Notes: generated by a model not told the origin, from the sequence alone. DNA of 64,000 nt from CAIWHR01 sp963779805 (GCA_963779805.1 CAVZZN010000012.1:434001-498000), one strand, 5' to 3'; counted from the stretch's first letter, positions 29,855 through 39,053 are shown. Numbers and translations: made by a program.

Positions 29855-31013
29855 TCAGCGCGGCTGTCCCCATCCTGGCCGTCCCGCGAGCGCGAACAGG
29901 AACACGCTCGCCGCGATCGGCCACAGCAGCAGCACCGTGTGGGTGAGGCCGTTGAAGTGCAGCAGCTGGCCGTAGCTCCACTCGAAGATCGCGAGCGGCG
30001 CGCGGGTGAAGATCATCTCCGGAGCGAGCAGCGTCGACATGAGCGACGACAATAGCGCCGTGGCGGCCACCGCGACCTGCGCGGGACGGGGCAGCCAGAT
30101 CGCGATCATGAGCAGCAGCGTGCCGACCGCCACGCCCGTCGCGACGCCGGGGCGCAGCCAGCGTTCCACCACCAACGGATTCAGCATGACGGCCGCGGCG
30201 ATGCCTTTCACGGTCGCCGCAACGACGATGAGCAGCAGCACGATGCCGCCCACGAAGCGGCGCTCGCGCACGAGCAGCGCGACGAAGAGCGCCACGCCGA
30301 GCAGCTGGAAGGCGCTGTGCGCGGCCTCGACCAGGGCCGTCGCCACGTCGGGGCGAATGCCCGCCTGATTCACGCCGGGCATCGGCGGCAGGCCGGTGAC
30401 CGGGTCGAACATCGAAGCGAACAGCGGGATCGCCGGATTCACCTGCACCACGAGCCACAGCGCGACGAGCGCGAGCCCGAGGTCGCCGAACTTGCCCGAC
30501 AGGAACCAGCGCTCCCGCGCATGCAGCAGCACGCGCCGCGCGCGCGCGGCGCGTGCCATCAGCCCCGCGATGCCGCCGCCCAGCGCCGAGCCCGCGGCTA
30601 TTGCTGAAGAGATCGAAGATGTTCGCGTCGCGGGGCGGCAGGTAGGTCTGCAGCGCTTCCATCGCGAAGGACAGCAGCGCGCCGCCGACGAGGGCGATCG
30701 CGATGCGCCGGGCGGGGCGCGCCTGCCGCGGCGACAATCCGAGGAAGAAGCCGAGCGGCACGTACGCCAGGACGTTGACGATGATGTCGTTGCGGATCGG
30801 CTTGGCCGGCAGGAACAGGAAGAACGGCGTGCCCGGTGCGGGCGCGATCCATGGCGAGAAGGGCTGCAGGCTGGCGTACACGATGGCGAGCGCATACAGC
30901 GCCGCCAGGAAGTGCGACAGCACCGAGCGCTGCGCGTGCGGCGTGCGGATCAACTCGATGGTCGGGGGCGGAGCCGCGCCGTTGGATTGCGGCGCGGTGG
31001 GGCTCTCGCTCAT
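29855..31013 (-). CDS. VanZ family membrane protein, one frameshift
   Basis: The N-terminal part holds the VanZ-like domain: IVYASLQPFSPWIAPAPG, NDIIVNVLAYVPLGFFLGLS, LLSFAMEALQTYLPPRDANI, FDLFSNS. After one extra base near 30598 it continues AGSALGGGIAGLMARAA and then seven or so further hydrophobic segments (FQLLGVALFVALLVRERRF, GVAVGTLLLMIAIWLPRPA, ASVFLFALAGRPGWGQPR). About 385 residues in total, longer than VanZ itself because of the additional C-terminal membrane region. VanZ lowers teicoplanin binding in enterococci, but the role of these proteobacterial proteins is unknown. Its start overlaps the GNAT stop in an ATGA. Confidence 0.82.
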
Positions 31014-31627
31014 GGCGCGTCGAGCTGCCTGCGCATCACCGTGAGGTCGTCCGTCGCCGTGATCGGCACGAAGCCTTGCGCGTCGAACAACGCCCGCGGC
31101 CCGTGGTAGTGCGCGGTCGCTCGCGTGTCGTCACCGGCCTCGAACGGGAACGCGAACGCGCAGCGGATGCCGCGCTCCCGCAGCGATTGCAGCGCGCCGG
31201 CGAGCAGCGCGCGCGCGACACCGCGGCGCCGCTCGCCGGGGGCGATCACGAAGCACACGATCGCGGCGGCATCGGTGTCGGGCACGTCGAGCTGCGGACG
31301 CACCACACCCATGCGCGCCCAGCAATGCGGGAGCTTGTTGAACGGCTGGGCGTTGAGCCAGCCCACCACCGCGCCCGAACGGTACGCGAGAAAGCCGTCC
31401 ATCTCGCCGACCTGGATGCGCGCCGTCATCGCGGTGCGATTCGCGGCGGCATCGAAGCTGCCCCACGGAACCGCCTTCGGCACGTGATAGTAGTGGCAGT
31501 AGCACTTCGCCCACTCCGGGTTGTCGGCGAAGGCGACGCCGTCGAAGAAGGCGAGATAGTCGCTCACGCGCGCAGGCGTGAGCGCAACGATCTCGAGCGG
31601 TCCGGACGTGGCCCCGGTGCGATCCAT
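31010..31627 (-). CDS. GNAT-family N-acetyltransferase
   Basis: An intact protein of about 205 residues. The N-terminal half, IVALTPARVSDYLAFFDGVA and PEWAKCYCHYYHVPK, is typical of a GNAT subgroup with a conserved WxxCYC segment. The acetyl-CoA pyrophosphate loop lies in CFVIAPGERRRGVARALLAG. The end reads FDAQGFVPITATDDLTVM. ATG 31627 is chosen. An upstream ATG at 31672 adds a cysteine-containing lead (MDGKRDASGPCDHC) that I cannot exclude. The acceptor is unknown. Four-base overlap with the VanZ start suggests coupled translation. Confidence 0.82.
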   Translation of the reverse strand: MDRTGATSGPLEIVALTPARVSDYLAFFDGVAFADNPEWAKCYCHYYHVPKAVPWGSFDAAANRTAMTARIQVGEMDGFLAYRSGAVVGWLNAQPFNKLPHCWARMGVVRPQLDVPDTDAAAIVCFVIAPGERRRGVARALLAGALQSLRERGIRCAFAFPFEAGDDTRATAHYHGPRALFDAQGFVPITATDDLTVMRRQLDAP

Positions 31628-31734
31628 GCGGCAATGATCGCACGGCCCGCTTGCGTCGCGCTTGCCGTCCATCCGACCTCGCTGTCATCGGAGGGTTGCC
31701 GCTGGCGGACGTTGCGGCCCGCCGGAGCGTGCCG

Positions 31735-32883
31735 CTACCGGACCTTGATTTCCGTCCAGAGCCGGTTGAGCAGGCGCCGCTCCTTGCGCGGAAGATCGCG
31801 CATCATCTCGAGCCGCTTGCGATTTTCGGCGTCGGGGAACACGGCCGGGTTGTCCTTGATCGCGGGCTCGATGTACTGCATCGCTTGCGCATTGGGGTTC
31901 CCGGACCCCAGCATGTTGGAAAGCTCCGCGGAGTTGCGGCCCTCGAGCATGAAGTTGATGAACAGGTACGCGAGATCGGGGCGCGGCCCCGTGCGATGCA
32001 GCACCATGTTGTCGACCGCGAGCACCGCCCCCTCCCTGGGGGTCGAGTAGCCGATCGAGAACGGGCGGTGGGCCTTGGCCGCATCCTGCGCGGCCTGGAA
32101 CATGTCGTTCGAGTAGCCGTGCGCGACCCAGATGTTCCCGATCGTGAGCTCCTTGATGTACGAGGACGCGTTGAAGGCCGCCCAGTACGGCTTCGCCTGC
32201 AGGATGAGGTCGCGCGCCTGCTTGAGGTTGGTCTCGTCGGTGTCGTTGACCGAGTGGCCCAGGTACTTCAGGGCCGCGGCGAAGAGCTCGCGCTGGCTGT
32301 CGAGCACCGTCACCTTGCCCTCGATCTTCTCGAGATATTTCGGCTCGAAGATGAGCTGCCACGTGTCGGTGGGCAGCCCGAGCTCCTTCACGCGCTCGTT
32401 GTTGTAGCCGATCAGCGTGACCGAGTAGGCGTACGGGACCGAGTACCGGTTGCCCGGATCGTAGAAGAGGTTCAGGAACTCCGGCTTGATGTTGGCGAGG
32501 TTCGGGCAGCTTCGAGTGATCGAGCTCGCGCAGGGCACCTTGCCTGATGAGCGTCTCCACCGCGTTGCCCGTGGGCACGAGGACGTCGTAGCCCGTGGCG
32601 CCTGCCGCGAGCTTTGCGAGCAGCTCCTCGTTGTCGGAGTAGTAGTCCTGCACCAGCCGGCATCCGCACGCACGCTCGAAGCGGTGCACGGTCTCGTCGG
32701 CGATGTAGTTGTTCCAGTTGTAGAGATGCAGCTCGTTGCCGCCCGCCGCCGCGACCGGCGCCGCGCGACGTGGCCGGCGTCTCCGGGCGAGGGTTCCGGC
32801 GCGTCGGAGCCGCGTCCGCACGCCGCCAGCAGCGTGGCTGCAGCCGTGCCCGACAGGGCGTTGAGAAACGAGCGACGGCGCAT
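31735..32883 (-). CDS. potF: Polyamine ABC transporter substrate-binding lipoprotein, three frameshifts
   Basis: Periplasmic receptor for spermidine or putrescine. The leader MRRRSFLNALSGTAAATLLA combines a twin-arginine-like RRRSFLN and a lipobox LAAC. Two extra bases between about 32845 and 32760, and one near 32510, separate the leader, the middle (NELHLYNWNNYIADETVHRF, YDVLVPTGNAVETLIRQGAL) and the rest (LANIKPEFLNLFYDPGNRYS, VPYAYSVTLIGYN). The hallmark LYNWNNYI and the ligand-site segments GYSNDMFQA and DNMVLHRTGPRPDLAYLFIN are present. Total about 381 residues. It is the last gene of the importer operon, whereas substrate receptors are often first. The gene symbol is by family. Confidence 0.88.
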   Translation of the reverse strand: MRRRSFLNALSGTAAATLLAACGRGSDAPEPSPGDAGHVARRRSRRRAATSCISTTGTTTSPTRPCTASSVRADAGWCRTTTPTTRSCSQSSRQAPRATTSSCPRATRWRRSSGKVPCASSITRSCPNLANIKPEFLNLFYDPGNRYSVPYAYSVTLIGYNNERVKELGLPTDTWQLIFEPKYLEKIEGKVTVLDSQRELFAAALKYLGHSVNDTDETNLKQARDLILQAKPYWAAFNASSYIKELTIGNIWVAHGYSNDMFQAAQDAAKAHRPFSIGYSTPREGAVLAVDNMVLHRTGPRPDLAYLFINFMLEGRNSAELSNMLGSGNPNAQAMQYIEPAIKDNPAVFPDAENRKRLEMMRDLPRKERRLLNRLWTEIKVR

Positions 32884-32886
32884 CGC

Positions 32887-33666
32887 CTAAGCCTGGCCGC
32901 GCAGCACGTCGGGCGCGATCTTGCCGGCCGCGACGATCATCGTGAGCGTGAGCAGCATCAGGAGCGCCGACACGGCGTTCACTTCCGGAGTCACCGCGAT
33001 CTTGATCATCGTGTAGATCGTGAGGGGCAGCGTGGGCACGCCCGCGCCGGCCGTGAAGAACGTGATCACGAAGTCGTCGATGGACAGCGTGAAGGCCATC
33101 AGCGCGCCGGCGATCACGCCGGGCATGATGAGCGGCAGGGTTACCAGGCGAAACGTCTGCCAGGGTGTCGCGCCCAGGTCGCGCGCCGCCTCGAAGATCG
33201 ACTCGTCCATGCCCGCGAGGCGCGCCCGCACGATGATCGCGACGAAGCCGATGCAGAAGGTGGTGTGCGCGATCATGACCGTCGCGAGCGAGAGCGCATT
33301 CTCGCCGAAGACCGAGATGAAGAAGATGAGCAGCGACACGCCCAGCAGGATCTCGGGCATGGCGACAGGCGTGAGCGTCATGAACGGCAGCAGGCGCGAG
33401 CGGAAGCGATGCATCGCGATGCCCGCCATCGTCCCCAGCACCGTGGCCGAAGCGGACGCCACGACGGCGATCAGGAGCGAGTTGAACGCCGCGCCCATCA
33501 TCTCGCGGTTGTGGAACAGCTTGCGGTACCAGTCGAGGGTGAAGCCCACCCATTCCGCGTTGAGCTTCGAGTCGTTGAACGAGAACGCGACGACGACCGC
33601 GAGCGGGATGTACAGGAACGCGTAGACCCCCACCGCGGCGGCCCACAGGAGCGGCGACCTACGCAC
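32887..33666 (-). CDS. potI: Polyamine ABC transporter permease (PotI type)
   Basis: 259 residues, intact. Six membrane segments begin with WAAAVGVYAFLYIPLAVVVA. The family start SFNDSKLNAEWVGFTLDWYR follows. The EAA loop that docks to the ATPase reads ESIFEAARDLGATPWQTFRL. Later segments are VIAGALMAFTLSIDDFVITF and SALLMLLTLTMIVAA. Its ATG overlaps the PotH-type stop by 8 bases, and 3 bases separate it from the receptor gene. It forms the inner-membrane channel with the PotH-type permease. Confidence 0.94.
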   Translation of the reverse strand: MRRSPLLWAAAVGVYAFLYIPLAVVVAFSFNDSKLNAEWVGFTLDWYRKLFHNREMMGAAFNSLLIAVVASASATVLGTMAGIAMHRFRSRLLPFMTLTPVAMPEILLGVSLLIFFISVFGENALSLATVMIAHTTFCIGFVAIIVRARLAGMDESIFEAARDLGATPWQTFRLVTLPLIMPGVIAGALMAFTLSIDDFVITFFTAGAGVPTLPLTIYTMIKIAVTPEVNAVSALLMLLTLTMIVAAGKIAPDVLRGQA

Positions 33667-34513
33667 GGGCGACTCCGCGCCGCGCGAACCACGCCGCGCC
33701 GCCGGCGATGGCGAGCACGACGAAGGTCAGCATCAGCGAAAGCATCGAGCCGAACGGCCAGTCGCGGGTGCCGAGGAAGGACTCCTTGATCAGGTTGCCC
33801 ACGAGCCAGTCGTCCTTGCCGCCGAGGATCTCGGGGATCGCGAACATGCCCAGCACCGGGATGAACACGAGCGCCGAGCCGGAGAAGATGCCGGGCAGCG
33901 ACAGCGGGAACGTCACGCGCCAGAAGCGGTGCCATGCGTTGGCGCCGAGGTCCTGCGCGGCGTCGAGGAGCGTGGGGTCGTGCTTCTCGAGATTGGTGTA
34001 CAGCGGCAGGATCATGAACGGGAGGTGCACGTACACCATGCCGACGATCACGGCGAAGCGCGAGAACAGCAGGTTGAACGGTCCCAGGATGATCATCCAC
34101 GCGTACACCCGCACGAGGAAGTTGCTCGCGAAGGGCAGCACGCACAGGAGCACCATCAGGTCGCGGTAGCGCTTGGGCGAGCGCGCGATCAGCAGCGCGA
34201 CCGGATAGGCCATCACGAGGCAGATGAGCGTCGTCGTGAAGGCGACGCCCAGGCTCTTGGCGAAGATCTGGGCATAGATCCAGTCGCCGAAGAAGACCCT
34301 GTAGTTCTCGAGCGTGAGCCCTGTTTCCTCGCCCGGCTTGCCGCCGAAGAGCGGCGCGAGGGCGCCGAACTCGCCGGGGTAGCGGAAGCTCGCCACCACC
34401 ATGATCAGCGAGGGCAGCAGGAAGAACAGCAGCAGGAACAGGAACGGCGGGCCGCTGACGATCGCACGCAGCATCCGGCCCGAGCGCGTGCGGGTGGAGG
34501 TCTCCTGCGCCAT
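33659..34513 (-). CDS. potH: Polyamine ABC transporter permease (PotH type)
   Basis: 284 residues from ATG 34513, intact. After a short basic lead (MAQETSTRTRSGRMLRA) comes the first helix PPFLFLLLFFLLPSLIMVVA. A periplasmic loop LTLENYRVFFGDWIYAQIFA, typical of PotB/PotH, follows. The EAA loop is PTLLDAAQDLGANAWHRFWR. The last helix is MLSLMLTFVVLAIAGGAAWF. It follows the ATPase gene by 5 bases and overlaps potI, so the three are translated as a unit. Confidence 0.94.
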   Translation of the reverse strand: MAQETSTRTRSGRMLRAIVSGPPFLFLLLFFLLPSLIMVVASFRYPGEFGALAPLFGGKPGEETGLTLENYRVFFGDWIYAQIFAKSLGVAFTTTLICLVMAYPVALLIARSPKRYRDLMVLLCVLPFASNFLVRVYAWMIILGPFNLLFSRFAVIVGMVYVHLPFMILPLYTNLEKHDPTLLDAAQDLGANAWHRFWRVTFPLSLPGIFSGSALVFIPVLGMFAIPEILGGKDDWLVGNLIKESFLGTRDWPFGSMLSLMLTFVVLAIAGGAAWFARRGVARA

Positions 34514-34518
34514 CGCGA

Positions 34519-35601
34519 TCAGGCGTCCAGGAAGGCGCCGGCCTCGGCCTTCCACGAGATGCGCACGGGATCGCCGACCTCGAAGAACTTGGCGCGTCCC
34601 GGCGCCGAGTTCGCGAGCAGCGCCTCGATGCGCTGCCCGTTGGCGAGATCGACGCCGTAGGTGGTGACGTCGCCGACGTAGATGAAGTCGCGCACGATCC
34701 CGTCGAACTGGTTGGGATCGGGGTGGCCGTCGCCGGGAGCGCGGATCGTCACCTGCTCGGGACGGATCACGAACACGCCGCGCGTGCCCACGCCCACGCC
34801 GCCGCGCGGCGGCGCCACCACGCGGCCCAGGCGCGGCAATTCGAGGCCGAGCGGTGCGCCCGCGTCCGTGACGACGGCCTCGATCATGTTCACGTTGCCG
34901 ATGAAGTCGGCGACGAAGCGATTCACCGGGGCGCCGTAGATGCGCGCGGGCGTGTCCATCTGCTCGATGTTCCCCGCGTTCATCACGGCGATCCGATGCG
35001 ACAGCGCGAGCGCCTCGGCCTGCGCGTGGGTCACGAACACGAACGTGACGCCGACGTCGCGCTGCAGCCGGATGAGCTCGAGCTGCAGCTGCTCGCGCAG
35101 CTTGGCATCGAGCGCGCCCAGCGGCTCGTCGAGCAGCAGCAGGCGCGGCCGGTTGACGAGGCCGCGGGCGAGCGCGACGCGCTGCTTCTGCCCGCCCGAA
35201 AGCTCGTGCGGATAGCTCGACCCCTTGTCGGTGAGCTTCACCTGCGCGAGCGCGGCCTTCACGCCGGTCGAGACCTCCGCGTCCGACTTGCCCGCCATGC
35301 GCAAGGGAAATGCGACGTTCTGCGCGACCGTCATGTGCGGAAACAGCGCGTAGCTCTGGAACACCGTGTGGATCGGACGGCGTTCGGGCGGCGTGTCCTT
35401 GAGGTCCACGCCGTCGAGCAGGATCGAGCCCGCGTCGGGGAGGTCGAAGCCCGCGATCATCCGCAGCAAGGTCGTCTTGCCGCAGCCCGACGGCCCGAGG
35501 AGGGTGAAGAATTCGCCCGCTTCGACGTTGAAGCTGACGTCGTTGACCGCGATGAAGTCGCCGAACCGGCGGGTGACGTTTCTGACTTCGAGAAGCGCCA
35601 T
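34519..35601 (-). CDS. potG: Polyamine ABC transporter ATP-binding protein (PotG/PotA type)
   Basis: 360 residues from ATG 35601. Walker A is LLGPSGCGKTTLLRMIAGFD, the signature LSGGQKQRVALARGLVNRP, and Walker B LLLLDEPLGALDAKLREQLQ. The C-terminal TOBE-type regulatory domain includes VFVIRPEQVTIRAPGDGH and DFIYVGDVTTYGVDLANGQ. The segment after Walker B reads FVTHAQAEALALSHRIAVM, where most relatives have THDQEEAL. The H-loop histidine is kept, but the usual Asp and Glu are Ala, a small oddity. It is the first gene of the minus-strand importer operon. Confidence 0.92.
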   Translation of the reverse strand: MALLEVRNVTRRFGDFIAVNDVSFNVEAGEFFTLLGPSGCGKTTLLRMIAGFDLPDAGSILLDGVDLKDTPPERRPIHTVFQSYALFPHMTVAQNVAFPLRMAGKSDAEVSTGVKAALAQVKLTDKGSSYPHELSGGQKQRVALARGLVNRPRLLLLDEPLGALDAKLREQLQLELIRLQRDVGVTFVFVTHAQAEALALSHRIAVMNAGNIEQMDTPARIYGAPVNRFVADFIGNVNMIEAVVTDAGAPLGLELPRLGRVVAPPRGGVGVGTRGVFVIRPEQVTIRAPGDGHPDPNQFDGIVRDFIYVGDVTTYGVDLANGQRIEALLANSAPGRAKFFEVGDPVRISWKAEAGAFLDA

Positions 35602-35787
35602 GGCGGCGGCAATCCTCCGGGCGTGTTGGGCCGCAGCATTGTATCGGAAATGCCTTCCTGCCCGCGGGCGCGGGGCCGCGCCCCTGGCGGAGGAGCCGAC
35701 TTCGCATCTCCTTGCGTTGCGCGGTGGTGCCCGGCGCGCGGTCGTGATAAGAACAAACGCGTCGACCCGGTCTCCAGGGTTACCGCG

Positions 35788-36510
35788 ATGCCCTCCCACC
35801 CCAGCGACGTCCCCACCGGCCTGCTCGACCAGTTGCGGGCGCGCTCGATGGCGTCGCGCGTGTCGAGCAGGCAGGCGGCCGTCGAGCAGCGCCGACGCGA
35901 GCTCGACGAGTGTCTCTGGCGCGCCTTCAGGTGGCTCGACGAGGCGACCCACCACCTCGATCTGCTGCAGCCGCAGGTGCGCCACGCCTTCCGCATTCCC
36001 GGTGTGCTGGCGATCGACGCGCCGCGCTACGAGCGCGGCTTCATCACGTACCGTCGCCGGGCCATCGACGGCATCGAGCTCATCGAGCAGCTCGAGCTCG
36101 TCTATCGACTGTCGCTGCCGCGGCCGCTGGAGCTCGTCGTGCAGCCGGCGCAGCGGGCGGGCATCGAGCAGTGCCTGCGCGCCATGCACATCGCGTTCCG
36201 CTGCGACACCGCGCTGGACAACGCCCGCGCCGTGCGTGACGCCGTCTTCAGGATCACGCCGGCCATCAATGCCGGCGTGCGCTTCGAGCCGGACTATCAG
36301 CGCCACGCGATCACGGTCGCCTTGCGCAACGTCGACGGCTTCGGCTGCACCACCGTCGAGTTCACGCCGGCGGCGCTGAACGAAGCGGCGCTCGAGGATC
36401 TCGTCCGGCTCGTGCTCGGGGAAGGTGGCATGTTCATGAAGCGTGCGGTGGCGACGAGCGCTGCGGCAGCGACGACGCCGGTCGACGCGCAGGAGCGCTC
36501 GGCCGTCTGA
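35788..36510 (+). CDS. Conserved hypothetical protein, about 240 residues
   Basis: Not recognised. ATG 35788 reads MPSHPSDVPTGLLDQLRARS. The first 70 residues form a charged helix (RQAAVEQRRRELDECLWRAF, RWLDEATHHLDLLQPQVRHA). An alpha/beta region follows with AFRIPGVLAIDAPRYERGFI, LPRPLELVVQPAQRAGIEQC and VRFEPDYQRHAITVALRNVD. The end is Ala/Thr rich. There is no signal peptide or membrane segment, so it is probably cytosolic. It is divergent from the polyamine importer across a 186-base gap and converges on ubiB with only 4 bases between stops. Similar-length proteins of unknown role are common in betaproteobacteria. Confidence 0.72.
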   Translation: MPSHPSDVPTGLLDQLRARSMASRVSSRQAAVEQRRRELDECLWRAFRWLDEATHHLDLLQPQVRHAFRIPGVLAIDAPRYERGFITYRRRAIDGIELIEQLELVYRLSLPRPLELVVQPAQRAGIEQCLRAMHIAFRCDTALDNARAVRDAVFRITPAINAGVRFEPDYQRHAITVALRNVDGFGCTTVEFTPAALNEAALEDLVRLVLGEGGMFMKRAVATSAAAATTPVDAQERSAV

Positions 36511-36514
36511 GGGA

Positions 36515-38056
36515 TCAGTTCAACCGCAAGCCGAGCAGCGCGATCGCCGCCGCGAGCAGCAGCGCGATCACGAACAGCAGGCTGTTGCGGTGACGCTGCG
36601 CGCGCGCGAGCTCCTCGAATCGCCGGTCCATGTCGACCGGCACGCTGAGCAGGCGCTGGTGCACGAGGCGCGGCAGCTCCGGCAGGTGATTCACGAGATA
36701 CGGCGCCTCGGCGAGGAGGCGCCGCTGCAGTCCGCGCCAGCCGATCTGGTCGCGCATCCACCGCTCGAGGAAGGGCTTCGCGGTCACCCACAGGTCGAGG
36801 TCGGGATCGAGGTGCCGCCCGAGGCCCTCGATGTTGATCAGGGTCTTCTGCAGCAGCACGAGCTGCGGCTGGATCTCGACGTTGAACCGGCGCGACGCGC
36901 GGAAGAGCTGCATGAGGAGCTTTCCGAGCGAGATGTACTTCAGCGGCTGGTCGAAGATCGGCTCGCACACGACGCGGATCTCGGCCTCGAGCTCGTCGAC
37001 GCGCGTGTCGGGGGGCACCCAGCCCGACTCCAGGTGCGCGGCGGCCACGCGGTGGTAGTCGCGCCGGAAGAACGCGAGGAAGTTCTGCGCGAGATAGCTC
37101 TGGTCGCGCGGGCTCAGCGTGCCGACGATCCCGAAGTCGAGGGCGACGTACTTGCCGAAATTCGCGGGATCGACGGCGACGAAGATGTTGCCGGGATGCA
37201 TGTCGGCATGGAAGAACGCGTCGCGGAAGACCTGCGTGAAGAAGAGCTCGACGCCGGCGCGCGCAAGACGCTTGAGATCGATGCCGGCCTCGCGCAGGCG
37301 CTCGATCTGGGCGATGGGGATGCCGGACATGCGCTCCATCACCATCACCTCGCTCGTGCAGAAGTCCCAGTACACCTCGGGGACCTGCAACAGCGGCGAA
37401 TGGAGGAAGTTGTGGCGCAGCTGCGAGCAGTTGGCCGCTTCGCGCGAGAGGTCGAGCTCGTCGCGCAGGTTGCGCTCGAACTCGAGGACCACCTCGCGCG
37501 GCCGCAGGCGCTTGCCGTCGGACCACAGCTTCTCGACCAGGAGGGCCGCCGTGTGCATGAGCGACAGGTCCTTGTCGATCACCTTGTCGATGCCGGGCCG
37601 CAGCACCTTCACCGCGACGGACGTGCCCGCATTGGGACCATCCGGCAGCTCGGCGAAGTGCACCTGCGCCACCGACGCGCTGGCGATGGGCGTGCGGTCG
37701 AAGGCGCGGAATACGTCGTCGACCGGACGGCGGTAGTTGCGCTCGAGGATCGCGACCACCGTTTCCGACGCGAACGGCGGCACGCGGTCCTGCAGCTTCG
37801 CGAGCTCGTCGGCGATGTCCGGCGGCATGAGATCGCGCCGCGTCGAGAGCATCTGCCCGAACTTGACGAAGATCGGCCCCAGCGCCTCCAGCGCGAGACG
37901 CAGGCGTACGGCGCGCGGGGTGGTGAAGTCGCGGCCGAAGCGCACGAAGCGCGCCAGCGGCCGCACCGCGGTGAAGCGCTCGTGACCCAGCAGGAATTCG
38001 TCGAGTCCGTAGCGCAGCGCTACGAACAGGATGCGGGCGAGGCGCGAAAGACGCAT
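36515..38056 (-). CDS. ubiB: Ubiquinone biosynthesis kinase-like protein UbiB
   Basis: UbiB is an atypical kinase/ATPase of the ABC1/ADCK family needed for ubiquinone synthesis at the inner membrane. The 513-residue frame is intact. The family-specific KxGQ motif is in LGPIFVKFGQMLSTRRDLMP near residue 65. The Ala-rich nucleotide loop is in TPIASASVAQVHFAE and the lysine in VAVKVLRPG. The catalytic and metal motifs are FFHADMHPGNIFV and VALDFGIVGTLSP. Two C-terminal helices (LLFVIALLLAAAIALLGLRL) anchor it in the membrane. In related genomes it lies next to ubiJ and ubiE. Here 4.2 kb of other genes intervene. Confidence 0.96.
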   Translation of the reverse strand: MRLSRLARILFVALRYGLDEFLLGHERFTAVRPLARFVRFGRDFTTPRAVRLRLALEALGPIFVKFGQMLSTRRDLMPPDIADELAKLQDRVPPFASETVVAILERNYRRPVDDVFRAFDRTPIASASVAQVHFAELPDGPNAGTSVAVKVLRPGIDKVIDKDLSLMHTAALLVEKLWSDGKRLRPREVVLEFERNLRDELDLSREAANCSQLRHNFLHSPLLQVPEVYWDFCTSEVMVMERMSGIPIAQIERLREAGIDLKRLARAGVELFFTQVFRDAFFHADMHPGNIFVAVDPANFGKYVALDFGIVGTLSPRDQSYLAQNFLAFFRRDYHRVAAAHLESGWVPPDTRVDELEAEIRVVCEPIFDQPLKYISLGKLLMQLFRASRRFNVEIQPQLVLLQKTLINIEGLGRHLDPDLDLWVTAKPFLERWMRDQIGWRGLQRRLLAEAPYLVNHLPELPRLVHQRLLSVPVDMDRRFEELARAQRHRNSLLFVIALLLAAAIALLGLRLN

Positions 38057-38380
38057 CCGCGGATTGTAAGGTATCCGCAGTGCCCCGCCGGGACGAGCCC
38101 CTCGGTGGCGAATTGCTGCAACGCGACCGATCCCCCGAGGGGATGAGCTCGCGCCTCGGGACGGCTCTTCGGCGCTCGCTTGGCCGCGTCAGAACACGAA
38201 GCGTGTGCGTCGCTTGCGCTTCGCCGGTGGCGCCGCGTGCGGTGCCGGATCCGGCGTGGGCGACAGGGGCGCGCGCACGCCGGGCACGGGAACGTCGGTA
38301 CCCTCGGCGGGCGGCGACAGGCCGCGGGCGCGTCGCACTCCGGATGCGCGTTTCGTGCCTGGCCTTCGGCCGACCCGATC

Positions 38381-38432
38381 ATTGGATGACCTTGGTGCTG
38401 CGCACGCCCGCGTGCGCGCTTGGGGCGCCACG
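38381..38432 (-). repeat. Dispersed repeat R2, unit 1
   Basis: On the minus strand the unit can be read APSAHAGVRSTKVIQ followed by a TGA stop. It is a diverged copy of unit 2, which lies immediately to the right with a start-to-start distance of 57 bases. A further copy lies at 55110-55145. Nucleotide differences between units 1 and 2 largely keep the same peptide (APSA-x-x-GVRSTKV-x-Q). Confidence 0.7.
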
Positions 38433-38437
38433 CACTC

Positions 38438-38490
38438 ACTGGACTACCTTCGTGCTGCGCACTCCGGTATTCGCCCTGGGGCGGCCCTCG
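38438..38490 (-). repeat. Dispersed repeat R2, unit 2
   Basis: On the minus strand it reads GRPRANTGVRSTKVVQ and stop. The 35 bases 38453-38487 are nearly identical to 55110-55145, with one indel and few substitutions. The shared core is TGCTGCGCACTCCGGTATTC on the plus strand. It lies 4-56 bases beyond the end of the CcoN-like gene. Confidence 0.8.
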
Positions 38491-38493
38491 GCC

Positions 38494-38910
38494 TCATGCG
38501 GTCGGCTGCGCCAGGTTGGCCCGCGAAGCGGCGCGCGTCGGCTCGGACGCATTCGCGTTCATGACGACGTTCACCGCGAACACGATCAGTCCGGCGAGGG
38601 TCACCGTCGCGCCGATGCCGACGAGCGGATCGAACGCTTCGTTGCCGAGCAGCATGAACGCGAGCCCGATCATGAACACCGGCAGGCCGATGTTGTGCAG
38701 CCAGAAGTGGATGCGTGCGAGGCGCGTCGCGGCGGCGGCCGGGTACAGGTGATAGATGAGGCCCGCCAGGGCGAGCGACGCCCAGCCGAGCAGGTTGACG
38801 TGCGCGTGCACGGGTGCGAGGGTGAACTGGCGGCTCATACCCATCACGAAGCCGAGGCTCGCGCCCAGCACGAGATAGATCGCGGCGATCTTCAGGAAAC
38901 GCAGTCCCAT
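38494..38910 (-). CDS. Small CcoN-like (heme-copper oxidase subunit I related) membrane protein
   Basis: 138 residues, MGLRFLKIAAIYLVLGASLG, FTLAPVHAHVNLLGWASLAL, YHLYPAAAATRLARIHFWLH, and NIGLPVFMIGLAFMLLGNEA. Four hydrophobic helices are visible. The HAHVNLLGW and RIHFWLHNIGLP segments resemble two heme/metal-binding helices of cbb3 or NorB type subunit I. The rest of the 12-helix oxidase is absent, so it cannot be a full oxidase. Proteins of this size and pattern exist as a separate family of unknown role, possibly heme- or NO-related. Start ATG 38910 follows GGAGAACACC. It lies directly downstream of the large regulator gene. Confidence 0.78.
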   Translation of the reverse strand: MGLRFLKIAAIYLVLGASLGFVMGMSRQFTLAPVHAHVNLLGWASLALAGLIYHLYPAAAATRLARIHFWLHNIGLPVFMIGLAFMLLGNEAFDPLVGIGATVTLAGLIVFAVNVVMNANASEPTRAASRANLAQPTA

Positions 38911-39053
38911 GGTGTTCTCCTTGACGTCGGTTCGAATGCGCGCGTGGGCGCGCGCCAGGCACTGAAGGCCCCGGTCAGGGCCGCGGGAAACGCTGCGCAG
39001 TGTCGAGGACGCGGGCTTGCGGATCGCTGACCGATTCGCCACCCGACCCGGGG

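Larger units (their letters stand above)
38057..38493. other. 437-bp gene-free region with short repeats upstream of ubiB
   Basis: No convincing gene on either strand. It contains a CCCCTCGG/CCGAGGGG pair around 38096-38140 that could fold, and the two diverged repeat units at 38381-38432 and 38438-38490 that are listed separately. Confidence 0.6.

Noticed and set aside
38080..38380. Short frames upstream of ubiB as possible small genes
   Set aside because: They have no ribosome binding site or recognisable pattern, and their translations vary with the repeats.
38921..38945. GGTTCGAAT as a possible tRNA T-arm
   Set aside because: No acceptor, anticodon or D-arm pairing could be placed around it.
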